DNA of 64,000 nt, from assembly GCF_002224285.1 (NCBI RefSeq), contig NZ_CP022436.1, positions 4,898,001 to 4,962,000 of the forward strand, in the 5' to 3' direction. Source of the DNA: Arthrobacter sp. YN (lineage in GTDB: Bacteria; Actinomycetota; Actinomycetes; Actinomycetales; Micrococcaceae). Position 1 is the first letter of the stretch. Every line of letters starts with the position of its first letter. The notes beneath the pieces were generated by a model. That model saw nothing but the letters and a program-made list of their open reading frames with translations, was not told where the DNA came from and searched no databases. Shown here piece by piece: positions 8,094 to 17,075 of the stretch. The position numbers were made by a program, and so were the translations under genes.

Positions 8094-8627
8094 ATGGCAG
8101 GAAATCTCGTAGCCCGTTCCCTTCACGACCTCACCGCCGCGGCATGGTTCGGCGGCTCGCTGATGGGGGCCATCGGACTGAACGGTGCCGCAGCAGAAGC
8201 CAAGGATCCCACCGAGCGTACCCGCCTCTCAAGCAAAGGCTGGGGAAAATGGGCTCCCGTTCAGACCGCAGCGTTCGCCGGACACCTGGCCTCGGACCTG
8301 GCCATCGCCTGGGAAAACAAAGGCCGGATCGCCAAGCAGGACAACGTGGCCGCCAACACTGTTTACAAGACTGTGGTGACATTGGCGGGCGCTGCCGTCA
8401 CCTTGTACGCAGGTGTTGTTGGCAAGAAGGTGGATGAGCTCTCCGGCGAAGGCGCAGAGGGTGCCACCGAACCGCGCGCCGGCGCATCGGACGAGTTGAA
8501 GGCCGCCCAGACGCAGCTGAAGGCACTCCAGTGGGCCATTCCTGCATTCGCTGCCTGGGTGATCATCCTTGGTGCCAAGCATGGCGAGATGCAGCGGCCC
8601 AAGAACATTCTGAAGGGGCTGCGGTAA
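8094..8627 (+). CDS. Hypothetical membrane-associated protein
   Basis: A 177-residue protein of unknown function. It has an amphipathic N-terminus with a small-residue-rich helix (DLTAAAWFGGSLMGAIGLNG), a hydrophobic segment TVVTLAGAAVTLYAGVVGKK and a C-terminal one (ALQWAIPAFAAWVIILGAKHGEMQRPK). An Ala/Glu-rich loop of about 40 residues separates the last two. The first ATG with a good site (CAGGAAG) was chosen; an earlier in-frame ATG lies inside the palindromic operator. It is transcribed alone and ends in a repeat-containing terminator. Confidence 0.65.
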   Translation: MAGNLVARSLHDLTAAAWFGGSLMGAIGLNGAAAEAKDPTERTRLSSKGWGKWAPVQTAAFAGHLASDLAIAWENKGRIAKQDNVAANTVYKTVVTLAGAAVTLYAGVVGKKVDELSGEGAEGATEPRAGASDELKAAQTQLKALQWAIPAFAAWVIILGAKHGEMQRPKNILKGLR

Positions 8628-8634
8628 CCGCGCA

Positions 8635-8670
8635 CCACACCCCTCGCCGAGACCACACCCCTCGCCGAGA
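8635..8670. repeat. Perfect 18-bp tandem duplication
   Basis: CCACACCCCTCGCCGAGA occurs twice head to tail directly after the stop of the gene ending at 8627. The second copy forms the base of the large hairpin that follows. Confidence 0.85.
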
Positions 8671-8728
8671 CGGCAGTTAATGACAGTCCCAGAGCCCGGC
8701 ATTGTCATGTACTGCCATCTCGGCGGGG
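8661..8728. terminator. Long imperfect hairpin between convergent genes
   Basis: CTCGCCGAGACGGCAGT continuing to TGACA (8661-8685) pairs with TGTCATGTACTGCCATCTCG and GCGGGG (8703-8728), about 21 of 25 positions. It fills the gap between convergent genes and ends next to the thioesterase stop codon, so it can terminate both. Its size and AT-containing tip resemble dispersed intergenic palindromes. Confidence 0.65.
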
Positions 8729-9145
8729 CTATTCGGTAGCTCGCTCCGTGCGGACCGCCCCGATGGCGCGGACCAGATGATCCGGCCAAGGCTGGGCAGC
8801 CGTGCCGCCCTCGGGAACGTGCACCGTCGTGACCGTCCCGTACGCGGCGACATCACCGCCGTCGGACGTTACCTCGAAAGCCAGCGTCAGCGAGGTCCGG
8901 CCAAGCGCACTGATCTTCACGGTGGCCGTGATGCGCTGGCCAAACCACAGCTTGGCTTTGTAGTTGATCACTTGCTGGACGCGCGGAGCGCTGGGGAAAT
9001 AGTCCGGCAACTCCAGCGAGCGGAAGAGCTCGGCCTCTGCAGCCTCAACCCAGCGCAGTATGGCCGAGTTGTGCTGGTGTCCGGAGGCGTCGGTGTCCAC
9101 CCATTCCACCGTTCGCTCGACGCACGCCTCCGGAAACCCGTCCAT
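8729..9145 (-). CDS. Hotdog-fold acyl-CoA thioesterase (4HBT family)
   Basis: 138 residues with the 4-hydroxybenzoyl-CoA thioesterase motif WVDTDASGHQHNSAILRW, in which the Asp in DTDxxGHxxN is the catalytic or structural acid, followed by the helix VEAAEAELF. It is the last gene of the seven-gene aryl-CoA operon, eight bases after the transporter stop. The expected role is hydrolysis of an aromatic acyl-CoA, for example the hydroxylated product of the monooxygenase, to release the free acid and CoA. Specificity is inferred from context only. Confidence 0.85.
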   Translation of the reverse strand: MDGFPEACVERTVEWVDTDASGHQHNSAILRWVEAAEAELFRSLELPDYFPSAPRVQQVINYKAKLWFGQRITATVKISALGRTSLTLAFEVTSDGGDVAAYGTVTTVHVPEGGTAAQPWPDHLVRAIGAVRTERATE

Positions 9146-9153
9146 GATTGCTC

Positions 9154-10512
9154 CTAGCGCGCGCTGACGGTGGCGTCGTCGGGATCAACGTCGACGACGG
9201 CGGCGGGCACCTCAGGCTGCGGCTTGGGAATCATCGCCACAGCACCGGCTGCCAGTACTGCGATGCCGGCGAAGATCGCGAAGTTGGCCTCGAAAGGCAA
9301 CTTGGAGCCTGCGATCCAGCCACCAATCAACGGCCCGGAGATGGCACCCAGGCGGGCGAAGCTCAGGGCCCAGCCCGTTGCCGTGCCACGGACCTTGGCC
9401 GGGTAGTAGTCGGCGATGTACCCGGTGAGCACCAGCGACGTGGAGATGGAACCGACACCGGCGAAGGCGACGAACAGCAGGTTGACCACCATGGTGTTGG
9501 GGAAGACCAGCAGCATGATGCCCAGCCCGCCCAGGATGTAGAACACCACCAGGATGAGCTTCTTGCCGTACTTATCTGCGGCGCGGCCCAAGAGCAGGCC
9601 GCCGATGGCGGACGCAAGGCTGAAGACCAGAAGGAACGTCAAGGAAGACCCGAGGTCATAGCCGGCCTTCTTCATGATGCTTGGCAGCCACGTGTTCAGG
9701 CCATAGACGAGGACCAGGCCGCAGAAGAGCGAGATCCAGAAGAACACCGTGGAGCGCAGGTACTTCCGCGAGAACATGGTGGTGATGGTCCTCCACCAAG
9801 GATCAGCCTGCACACCTGCTTGGGGGGCCACAGCAACAACCGGCGTGTAGTTGGAGATGTTCAGCTTGGTGGCCAGTGCCTTGGCCTCGGTCTTGCGGTC
9901 CTTGGATTCCAGGAATTCCAAGGACTCGGGGAGGAACTTCCAGATGATCGGAATCAGCACCACCGGTGCCGCGCCGATGGCAACAACCGCACGCCAGCCG
10001 CCCATGGGCAGGACGAACAGAGCGGCGAGAGCGGCGGCGACGATGCCCAGTGAGTACCCGGAATACATGAGGCCATAGTTGTAGGAGCGCTTGTTCGGCG
10101 CAGAGTATTCAATGGTCAGGGCTGCTGCCACCGGAATGACACCACCCATGCCCAAACCACCGATGAGCCGGAAGAGTCCGAAGAGCTCCGGTGTCGGAGC
10201 CCAGGCAGCACCGGCCTGGGTAAGCGTGAAGATCGCCATGGAGGCCAGGAGCATCTTCTTGCGTCCCACGAGGTCGCTGAGCGTACCGATGAAGAGGGCA
10301 CCAATAAGCATGCCGATCAAGGCATATGAACCCAGGCCGCCCAAAGCCAGCGGGCTGAGGTTCCATTCCTTGTACTCGGCAAGGGCCGGAAGAATGGCTC
10401 CGAGGACGCCGACGTCGTAGCCCTCGGCGAGGATGGCGAGCCAGCAGCAGAACAACACCAGGCCGGTGGTCTTCTTGGGCACGTTCCAGTTATTGACGGG
10501 TGCGGTGGCCAT
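9154..10512 (-). CDS. MFS aromatic-acid:H+ symporter (AAHS family)
   Basis: A 452-residue, twelve-helix transporter. Helix 1 carries EGYDVGVLGAILPALAEYKE, the variant of the DGxD motif of AAHS carriers such as PcaK and BenK. The loop between helices 2 and 3 has GTLSDLVGRKKMLLAS, the MFS signature. A second copy of the motif (GRAADKYGKKLILVV) lies between helices 8 and 9. It begins two bases after the monooxygenase stop, so it probably imports the acid consumed by this operon (salicylate-, anthranilate- or benzoate-like). Confidence 0.9.
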   Translation of the reverse strand: MATAPVNNWNVPKKTTGLVLFCCWLAILAEGYDVGVLGAILPALAEYKEWNLSPLALGGLGSYALIGMLIGALFIGTLSDLVGRKKMLLASMAIFTLTQAGAAWAPTPELFGLFRLIGGLGMGGVIPVAAALTIEYSAPNKRSYNYGLMYSGYSLGIVAAALAALFVLPMGGWRAVVAIGAAPVVLIPIIWKFLPESLEFLESKDRKTEAKALATKLNISNYTPVVAVAPQAGVQADPWWRTITTMFSRKYLRSTVFFWISLFCGLVLVYGLNTWLPSIMKKAGYDLGSSLTFLLVFSLASAIGGLLLGRAADKYGKKLILVVFYILGGLGIMLLVFPNTMVVNLLFVAFAGVGSISTSLVLTGYIADYYPAKVRGTATGWALSFARLGAISGPLIGGWIAGSKLPFEANFAIFAGIAVLAAGAVAMIPKPQPEVPAAVVDVDPDDATVSAR

Positions 10513-10514
10513 GG

Positions 10515-12905
10515 CTACTTCACCAAAACCGATGCGGCGGCGGACTCGGGAGTCCAGCGGAGGTGGGTGTTGGGCTCTTCGATGTCCGCTTCCTTCAGCA
10601 AGGACAGACGCGGACGGACGGCGTCAGTGCGGGAGCTCGGTGGTTTCCGGCGACCGGCACGGAACTGCGGGATCCAGTCAGCGCCGGGGCCTTGGTACTC
10701 CTGCTCTGCCGCGGCGTGGAGGGTCCACTGGGGATCGTAGAGGTGCGTACGGCCCAATGCGATAAGGTCCGCACGGCCTGCGAGGAGGATGGAGTTCACG
10801 TCGTCGTAGGTGGAGATGGCGCCGACGGCGATCACAGCCACGCCTGCCGGCGCGGCCACTTCCTGACGGATGCGGTCCGCGAACGGGGTCTGGTAGCTGC
10901 GGCCGAAGGCGGGCTTTTCCTCCTTGGCGACCTGTCCTGTGGAGACGTCCAGGCCGGCAGCGCCGTGTGCCACGAAGGCGCGGGCGATTGCCACGGAATC
11001 GTCGGAAGTGTTGCCACCCTCGATCCAGTCAGTCGCTGAGATGCGCACCGTCACCGGCTTGCTGGCAGGCCACGCTGCGCGAACGGCGTCGAACACTTCC
11101 AGCGGGAACCGCAGCCGGTTCTCCAGGCTGCCGCCGTATTCGTCGGTCCGCTTGTTGGACACCGGCGAAAGGAAGGAAGACAGCAGGTAGCCGTGGGCGG
11201 CGTGGATTTCGAGGAGGTCGAAGCCTGCCTCGTGGGCACGGACCGTGGAAGCGACGAACTCTGCCTTGATGGCGTCCATGCCGGCGCGGTCCAACTCCAC
11301 GGGAGTCTGGTTCTCCGGGCTGTACGGCAGGGCTGAGGGCCCGACGGCGGTCCAGTTGCCTGACTCGAGCGGCTGGTCGATGCCTTCCCACATGAGCTTG
11401 GTGGAGCCCTTGCGGCCGGAGTGGCCCAACTGGGCACCGATCTTGGCGGTGGAACGGCTGTGGACGAAGTCCACGATTTCCTTCCAGCTGTCCCGCTGCT
11501 CGTCCGTGTACAGGCCGCTGCAACCGGGGGTGATGCGGCCGGCTTCGGAAACACAGACCATTTCGGTCATGACCAGGCCGGCACCGCCAAGTGCTTTGGA
11601 GCCGAGGTGGACCTTGTGGAAATCACCCGGGACGCCGTCCGTGGCTGAGTACATGTCCATCGGGGAGACCACAATGCGGTTCTTCAGCTCCAGTTCGCCG
11701 AGGCGGAAGGGCTGGAACATGGCCGGCGCTACCTCGGTGAGGCCCTGGGACTCAGCAAAGTCGCGGTCCACGGCGTCTGCGAACTCGGGATCGCGGAGGC
11801 GCAGGTTTTCCTGAGTGATGCGGCGGCTGCGGGTGAGCAGGTTGAACGCGAACCGGGTGGGGTCCTGATCCTTGTACTGCCCGATGCGCTCAAACCACTC
11901 AAGGGAGGCCTGGGCTGCGCGCTGGGTGGAGGCGACCACGGGCCGGCGCTCGGCCTCGTAGGCTGCCAGCGCGGATTCAACATCAGCGTGCTCGTGCAGG
12001 CAGGCTGCCAATGCGAGCGAGTCCTCCATGGCCAGCTTGGTGCCGGAACCGATGGAGAAGTGGGCCGTGTGGGCGGCGTCGCCCAGCAGCACCACGTTGT
12101 TGTGGCGCCAGTTCTCGTTGCGGACCGTGGTGAAGTTGATCCACTTGGAGTTGTTGGTGAGGACCTCGTAGCCGTTCAGTTCTTCGGCGAAGATCTCACG
12201 GATCTTCGCGATTGCTTTCTCGTCCGAGACACCGGGAGGGAAGACCTCGTTGGCCGTCTCGTCGAAGCCGGCCGCGTGCCATACGTCCTGGTGCATTTCC
12301 ACGATGAACGTGGAACCCTCGTCCGAGTAGGGGTAACCGTGGATCTGCATGACGCCCCACTCGGTTTCCTTCACGAAGAACTTGAAGGCTTCGAACACCT
12401 GATCCGTACCAAGCCACATGAACTTGTTGGTCCGCATGTCCAGGTTCGGCTTGAACGAGTCAGCGTACTTGGCGCGGATCTGCGAGTTGATGCCGTCCGC
12501 AGCAAGAACCAGATCGTAGTTGGCTTCGAGTTCCTCAACGGCGGGAGCCAAGGTGCTGAACCGCACGTCCACGTTCAGTTCGATGCAGCGGCGCTGCAGC
12601 AGTTCCAGCAGTTCCTTGCGGCTCATGGCAGCGAAGCCTTGGCCGCCCACCGTGATCATCTGGTCACGGAAGTGGATGTCGATATCGGACCAGCGGGCGA
12701 AGCGACGGCTCATGTACTCGGCCACCACGGGATCGGCGTTGCCGATGCCGCCCAAGGTCTCATCGGAGAAAACGACGCCGAAACCAAAGGTGTCGCTGGC
12801 AGCGTTGCGTTCCCAGAGGGTGATGTCGTGTGACGGGTCCAGCTGCTTCATCAGTGCTGCGAAGTAGAGACCGCCGGGGCCGCCTCCGACAATTGCGATT
12901 TTCAT
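10515..12905 (-). CDS. Fused flavin monooxygenase/OYE reductase acting on an aryl-CoA
   Basis: 796 residues in two enzymes. Residues 1-390 are a group A flavoprotein monooxygenase (IVGGGPGGLYFAALMK at the N-terminus; VVLLGDAAHTAHFSIGSGTK at 271-290). Residues about 395-770 are an old-yellow-enzyme barrel (FRLGELELKNRIVVSPMDMY; AQLGHSGRKG; EIHAAHGYLLSSF). This fusion is known from 2-aminobenzoyl-CoA monooxygenase/reductase, which hydroxylates and reduces anthraniloyl-CoA, and is annotated elsewhere as bifunctional salicylyl-CoA 5-hydroxylase/oxidoreductase. Either substrate fits. It follows the CoA ligase gene by 14 bases. The reaction class is secure, the substrate is not. Confidence 0.88.
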   Translation of the reverse strand: MKIAIVGGGPGGLYFAALMKQLDPSHDITLWERNAASDTFGFGVVFSDETLGGIGNADPVVAEYMSRRFARWSDIDIHFRDQMITVGGQGFAAMSRKELLELLQRRCIELNVDVRFSTLAPAVEELEANYDLVLAADGINSQIRAKYADSFKPNLDMRTNKFMWLGTDQVFEAFKFFVKETEWGVMQIHGYPYSDEGSTFIVEMHQDVWHAAGFDETANEVFPPGVSDEKAIAKIREIFAEELNGYEVLTNNSKWINFTTVRNENWRHNNVVLLGDAAHTAHFSIGSGTKLAMEDSLALAACLHEHADVESALAAYEAERRPVVASTQRAAQASLEWFERIGQYKDQDPTRFAFNLLTRSRRITQENLRLRDPEFADAVDRDFAESQGLTEVAPAMFQPFRLGELELKNRIVVSPMDMYSATDGVPGDFHKVHLGSKALGGAGLVMTEMVCVSEAGRITPGCSGLYTDEQRDSWKEIVDFVHSRSTAKIGAQLGHSGRKGSTKLMWEGIDQPLESGNWTAVGPSALPYSPENQTPVELDRAGMDAIKAEFVASTVRAHEAGFDLLEIHAAHGYLLSSFLSPVSNKRTDEYGGSLENRLRFPLEVFDAVRAAWPASKPVTVRISATDWIEGGNTSDDSVAIARAFVAHGAAGLDVSTGQVAKEEKPAFGRSYQTPFADRIRQEVAAPAGVAVIAVGAISTYDDVNSILLAGRADLIALGRTHLYDPQWTLHAAAEQEYQGPGADWIPQFRAGRRKPPSSRTDAVRPRLSLLKEADIEEPNTHLRWTPESAAASVLVK

Positions 12906-12919
12906 GGTGTTGCTCCTTC

Positions 12920-14614
12920 TCAGGCCTGGCTCTGGCCGGCAGGGGTAAGTTGTTCGGTCTGGCTCGCGTTCGTGGTGGCATCCTCAGCGAGGACCTTGTC
13001 GCGGAGCTTGAAATGCTGGAGCTTGCCGCTGGGATTGCGCGGAAGTTCGGTGACGAAGCGGACGTCCCGTGGGTACTTGTACGGGGCGATGGTTTGCTTT
13101 ACGAAGTCCTGGATTTCCTTGCGCTTCGCGGCGTCGCCGGTGACGCCTTCACGCAGGACAATGAACGCGCAGACGATGCTCCCGCGCTCCTCGTCCGGAA
13201 CTCCGATCACGGCGTTTTCCACGACGTCAGGGTGCTGGTCGATGGCCGTCTCAACCTCTGGAGCACCGATGTTGTAGCCGGAGGAGACGATCATGTTGTC
13301 CGAGCGGGCCTGGTACGTGAAGTACCCGTCGGCGTCCATGGCGAACGTGTCTCCGGTGACGTTCCAGCCACGGACCACGTAGTTCGCCTGCCTGGGATCG
13401 TCCAGGTACCGGCATCCGGTGGGGCCTATGACTGCCAGGCGTCCGATGTTGCCGGGGCCGAGTTCGTTGCCGTCCTCGTCCAGGATGGTGGCCCGGAATC
13501 CCGGAACAGCGCGTCCTGTAGTCCCGGGCCTGATGTCGTCCCCGGCAGCGGAGATGAACACGTGCAGCATCTCCGTGGCACCGATGCCGTTGACCAACCG
13601 CAAACCCGTCGCCTCATGCACTGCTTCCCAGGTTTCCTTGGACAGGTGCTCACCGGCGGAGACTGCAATACGCAGTCCTCGGAGGAGATCGCCCCGCTGC
13701 TCCTTCAGGATGGCCCGGTACGCCGTGGGGGCGGTGAAGAGGATACTGGCCCCGGCTTTTGAGGCGTGCTCGGCCAATTCCACGGGTCCTGCCTTCTCGG
13801 TCAAGAGCGACGAGGCCCCAAACCGGAGGGGGAAGACCACCAAACCGCCCAGCCCAAAGGTGAAGGCCAGGGGCGGCGAACCGGCGAACACGTCATCGGC
13901 GGTGGGCTGCAGGATGTAGCGGGCAAAAGTATCAGCGTTGGCCAGGATGTCCCGGTGGAAATGCATGGTCACCTTGGGCACCCCGGTGGTGCCCGACGTC
14001 GGACCCAGCAAGGCGACGTCGTCTGCGGCCGTGTCCACTGCCGTGAACTTGCCACTCTTGTGCTCGCAGCGCGAGGCGAGGTCGCCGTCGTCGTCGAATC
14101 CGTTACCCGCCCCGTACGTCAGGACGGTGAGGTCATCCCCGGCGGCAATCGCGAGCTCGTCCACAAACCGGTGGTCCGAGATGGCGACCGTCGGCTTGGT
14201 GAGTTGGATGAGCGTGGCCACCTCGGTGGAGCGCAGCATGGGCATGGTGGTGACCACGACGCCGCCGGCCTTCAGAACGCCCAGCCAGGCAGCGACGATC
14301 CACGGATTGTTGGGGCCGCGCAGGAGCACGCGGTTGCCGGGAACAACACCGAGGTCCTCGGTGAGGACCTGGGCCACCTGGTTGGAGCGCTTCTGGAGCT
14401 GACCATAGGTCCAGACCGAGCCGTCGGGGGTCCATAGGGCCGGTCGGTCCGCGCCGTACTGGTCGACAGCGTCGTCGATCAGCACCGCGGCAGCGTTGAG
14501 CCGTTCCGGGTATTGGAGTTCGGGGAGGGTGAATTCAAGCGCAGGCCAGGTATCGGCTGGCGGCAGGTGGTCGCGGGTGAACGTGTCCACGTGGGCCGAT
14601 GGCATCATGCTCAT
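12920..14614 (-). CDS. Benzoate-CoA ligase family enzyme
   Basis: A 564-residue AMP-forming acyl-CoA synthetase. It carries the AMP-binding P-loop LLGPTSGTTGVPKVTMHFH, motif A5 NGIGATEMLHVF, the A7/A8 region GRLAVIGPTGCRYLDDPRQA and YQARSDNMIVSSGYNIGAPE, and the catalytic Lys in RNPSGKLQHFKLR. Sequence style and length match benzoate/2-aminobenzoate-CoA ligases. It should activate the incoming aromatic acid with ATP and CoA to supply the fused monooxygenase downstream. Benzoate, salicylate and anthranilate cannot be told apart by eye. Confidence 0.9.
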   Translation of the reverse strand: MSMMPSAHVDTFTRDHLPPADTWPALEFTLPELQYPERLNAAAVLIDDAVDQYGADRPALWTPDGSVWTYGQLQKRSNQVAQVLTEDLGVVPGNRVLLRGPNNPWIVAAWLGVLKAGGVVVTTMPMLRSTEVATLIQLTKPTVAISDHRFVDELAIAAGDDLTVLTYGAGNGFDDDGDLASRCEHKSGKFTAVDTAADDVALLGPTSGTTGVPKVTMHFHRDILANADTFARYILQPTADDVFAGSPPLAFTFGLGGLVVFPLRFGASSLLTEKAGPVELAEHASKAGASILFTAPTAYRAILKEQRGDLLRGLRIAVSAGEHLSKETWEAVHEATGLRLVNGIGATEMLHVFISAAGDDIRPGTTGRAVPGFRATILDEDGNELGPGNIGRLAVIGPTGCRYLDDPRQANYVVRGWNVTGDTFAMDADGYFTYQARSDNMIVSSGYNIGAPEVETAIDQHPDVVENAVIGVPDEERGSIVCAFIVLREGVTGDAAKRKEIQDFVKQTIAPYKYPRDVRFVTELPRNPSGKLQHFKLRDKVLAEDATTNASQTEQLTPAGQSQA

Positions 14615-14672
14615 GGCCGGTCCTTTCAGTGGTGCGTCGTTGAAGCTGATGGTTGGGGAGGTAGAAAGCTCT

Positions 14673-15545
14673 TTAGGCGCCGGCGCGGATCATGCCCTCT
14701 TGGGCCACGGTGGCGAGGAGCCTTCCTTGCCGGTCGAAGAAGCGGCCCATGGCAAGGCCCCTGTTGCTCTGGCCGGAGATGGCTTCCTGGGCATATAAGA
14801 CCCATTCGTCCGCGCGGCCATCCCGGTGGAACCACATGGAGTGGTCAAGACTGGCGGTGGCGAGTCCGGGGCTGGACCAGTTCAGTCCGTTGACCCGGAG
14901 CAGCGGCTCCAAAATCGTGTAATCGCAGACGTAGGCGAGGGCCGCGCGGTGGAGGTCGGCGTCGTCGGGCAGGGCGTCAAAGGCTTTGACCCAGATGGCT
15001 TGCTGAGGCACCGCACCGCCTTCAAGCTCGATGTATACCGGACCGGGAATATGCCGCATATCGAAGCTGCGACCCGTGGACCAATAGTCTGCGGCCGCTC
15101 CCTCGGTCCCGTCCAGCGCTTCCGCTGCCGTCCTCAGCGATTCAGGCTCGACGGCGGCAGGAGCCTCAGGCTGGAAGTCCGGCCCGCCCTCGGGAACCTG
15201 GAAGGAACCCATCGCGGCATACACGGGCTTGCCGTTCTGGAAGCCGCGAACGGTACGGGTGGAGTACCCGCGGCCGTCCCTCAGGCGCTCCACTTCGTAC
15301 CGGACACTGGAACCGATATCCACCGGACGCATGAAGTAGCTGTGCATCGAGTGCAGAGTCCTGTCAGCATCAACGGACCGCATCATCGCGGCCGCAGCTT
15401 GTGCCACCATGTCTCCACCGTAGGCTTTTGGCCACGGCACGTACTGGGTGGTTGCTTCATACGCTTCATCGAATACTTCGGCCGATGCCGGCGTGAGCTC
15501 CATGGCCTTGAGGAAGGTCTCCGACGTTAGGGTTCCAGTGATCAT
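14673..15545 (-). CDS. Acyl-CoA thioesterase II (TesB-like)
   Basis: A 290-residue double-hotdog thioesterase. The C-terminal hotdog has LDHSMWFHRD (catalytic Asp), a Ser/Asn-containing GQSNRGLAMG and the final Gln of ATVAQEGMIR. The N-terminal hotdog carries VPWPKAYGGDMVAQAAAAM. It starts three bases after the cupin stop, so it belongs to the aryl-CoA operon. Two unrelated thioesterases in one operon suggest hydrolysis of more than one CoA intermediate, or recovery of CoA from a stalled aryl-CoA (inference). The 58-base gap to the ligase gene is the longest in the operon. Confidence 0.88.
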   Translation of the reverse strand: MITGTLTSETFLKAMELTPASAEVFDEAYEATTQYVPWPKAYGGDMVAQAAAAMMRSVDADRTLHSMHSYFMRPVDIGSSVRYEVERLRDGRGYSTRTVRGFQNGKPVYAAMGSFQVPEGGPDFQPEAPAAVEPESLRTAAEALDGTEGAAADYWSTGRSFDMRHIPGPVYIELEGGAVPQQAIWVKAFDALPDDADLHRAALAYVCDYTILEPLLRVNGLNWSSPGLATASLDHSMWFHRDGRADEWVLYAQEAISGQSNRGLAMGRFFDRQGRLLATVAQEGMIRAGA

Positions 15546-15548
15546 GGC

Positions 15549-16031
15549 TTAGGCCCGGCGGTAGTCGGCGAGGGTTTCGTCGGCAACGTCTTCGAGGTTG
15601 ACCACGAGGTTCTCCGGCGTACGCGCGGTGAGCCAGACCAGTTCTTCCGTGACGGACATGTTGGCTTCGACGTGGGGCATAAACGGCGGCACGAACACCC
15701 AGTCGCCGGCCTTCATGTCGATGAACTCCGAGTAGTCCTCGCCGAAGTAGATGCGGCCGTGGCCCCGGAGCACGTAACCGCCGGTTTCGGCCTCACCGTG
15801 GTGGTGCGGCAGTGAGCGGTATCCGGGGGTGTTGGATACCTGGCCGAACCAGATCTTGGTTGCCGGGGTGTGCTGGATGCTCACACCGGAGACGCGGATG
15901 CAGTCACCGGACTGCGCCGTGTTGCTGTCTTCGGCGCCGGCGCGGGTGACAACAGGGACAACCTTGCCGTCAGCCTGGGCGTAGATGGAGTTGTCGCCTT
16001 CGAGGCGGTATTCGGTAGTGGTCTGGCTCAT
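15549..16031 (-). CDS. Single-domain cupin, candidate ring-cleavage dioxygenase
   Basis: 160 residues with both cupin motifs. Motif 1 is LPHHHGEAETGGYVLRG (His76-78, Glu80/82) and motif 2 GDWVFVPPFMPHVEAN (His120, Asn124), giving a 2-His/1-Glu type metal site. The size is like 3-hydroxyanthranilate 3,4-dioxygenase and half that of the two-cupin gentisate or salicylate dioxygenases. Sitting between the FAH hydrolase and TesB genes, it is the only candidate for ring opening in this operon. It could instead be a non-catalytic cupin. No gentisate 1,2-dioxygenase gene is present in the window. Confidence 0.75.
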   Translation of the reverse strand: MSQTTTEYRLEGDNSIYAQADGKVVPVVTRAGAEDSNTAQSGDCIRVSGVSIQHTPATKIWFGQVSNTPGYRSLPHHHGEAETGGYVLRGHGRIYFGEDYSEFIDMKAGDWVFVPPFMPHVEANMSVTEELVWLTARTPENLVVNLEDVADETLADYRRA

Positions 16032-16064
16032 GGGTCTGTCTCCTTTGGTGTGGTGTGACGGTTT

Positions 16065-16940
16065 CTAGGCGTTTGCCGGGACGGGTGCGTGAATCCGGAA
16101 CTGGTTTTCCAGCCGGCCGATCCCGTCGATTTCGGTGGTGAGGACGTCTCCGTCCTTGAGGAAGCGGGGCGGGGTCATCCCCATACCCACTCCCCCGGGC
16201 GTGCCCGTGAGGACAAGGTCGCCGGGACGCAGGATGGTGAACTGCGAGATGTAGGACAGGAGCTGCGCCGGGCCGAACACCAAGGTGCTGGTGTTTCCCT
16301 GTTGGACGAGCTCCCCGTTGACGTACCCACGTACGTTGAAGCCCTGGACGTCATTGGGGCCGGCTTCATCCGCAGTGACCATGACCGGCCCTACCGGAGT
16401 GGTGCCGTCCCAGGCTTTGCCTTGGAACCACTGCAGCGTCCGGCTCTGCCAGTCGCGCATGGAGACATCGTTGGCCACGGTGTACCCGGCGATGGCCTCA
16501 CGGGCCCGGTCTTCATCCGCGCGGAACAGTTCAGAACCCACGACGACGGCGAGCTCGGCTTCCCAGTCGACCCGGCCGCTGCCGTGGACTTCCACAGCGT
16601 CGTGTGCGCCCACCAGGGTGTCCGCGTACTTGGCGAACAGCGTGGGGTACTCCGGAAGGTCGCGGCCCATTTCCTGGATGTGGTCCCCGTAGTTCAGGCC
16701 GCAGCAGATGACCTTGCCGGCCCGGGGAAGGAGTGGGGCGAGGTCCGCGTCAGCTGCTGCTATCACGGTCTGGTCCTTGGACGCTGCAGCCGCTGCGGCC
16801 TTCTCTACGACCAACCGCCACTCCGGCTGGGCCAGGAGCGCCCCGACGTCTGTGGCGGGCAGCGCGAGGTAAGAGTCGGCGCCCGTGGCGAGTGCCGCCG
16901 TCGTACCTCCGTTGGCCGTGCGCAAGGTGGCGAGTTTCAT
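16065..16940 (-). CDS. Fumarylacetoacetate-hydrolase-fold protein
   Basis: 291 residues. The FAH catalytic domain begins near residue 70 (KVICCGLNYGDHIQEMGRDL). The metal ligands appear in RVDWEAELAVVVG (two Glu) and VANDVSMRDWQ (Asp), and TGTPGGVGMG is the conserved late loop. Enzymes of this fold hydrolyse acylpyruvates (maleyl- or fumarylpyruvate) or decarboxylate and hydrate oxalocrotonate-like products of ring cleavage. It is the first gene of the seven-gene operon. The ATG with AAGGGA ten bases upstream was chosen over a longer in-frame start inside the divergent promoter. Confidence 0.87.
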   Translation of the reverse strand: MKLATLRTANGGTTAALATGADSYLALPATDVGALLAQPEWRLVVEKAAAAAASKDQTVIAAADADLAPLLPRAGKVICCGLNYGDHIQEMGRDLPEYPTLFAKYADTLVGAHDAVEVHGSGRVDWEAELAVVVGSELFRADEDRAREAIAGYTVANDVSMRDWQSRTLQWFQGKAWDGTTPVGPVMVTADEAGPNDVQGFNVRGYVNGELVQQGNTSTLVFGPAQLLSYISQFTILRPGDLVLTGTPGGVGMGMTPPRFLKDGDVLTTEIDGIGRLENQFRIHAPVPANA

Positions 16941-16961
16941 TGCAGGTTCCCTTCGAGATTC

Positions 16962-17002
16962 TTGATGTGTCGACTTTTTTACGATCGTCACATATGCTCA
17001 AC
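16962..17002. promoter_or_regulatory. Divergent promoter with central ACGATCGT palindrome
   Basis: TCGACT (16970-16975) and TATGCT (16993-16998), 17 bases apart, form a plausible promoter for the plus-strand RidA gene. The perfect 8-bp palindrome ACGATCGT (16981-16988, 10 of 12 when extended to TTACGATCGTCA) sits between them, an ideal repressor position that also overlaps promoters of the opposite operon. The nearest pathway-type regulator is the PaaX homologue at 6569-7453. Confidence 0.5.
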
Positions 17003-17075
17003 GTAGCACGACGGAAATGATCTGCACAGAGGCTTTCCAAAAGTTTTTGCAGTTGCCACAACGAGGAGGAACAGC

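Noticed and set aside
11988-13762. Long plus-strand frames opposite the fused monooxygenase and CoA ligase
   Set aside because: They are antisense to well-supported enzymes and have no family resemblance.
15549-16031. Gentisate 1,2-dioxygenase
   Set aside because: The protein has one cupin domain of 160 residues, about half the size of gentisate dioxygenase, so a plain gentisate call would overstate the evidence.
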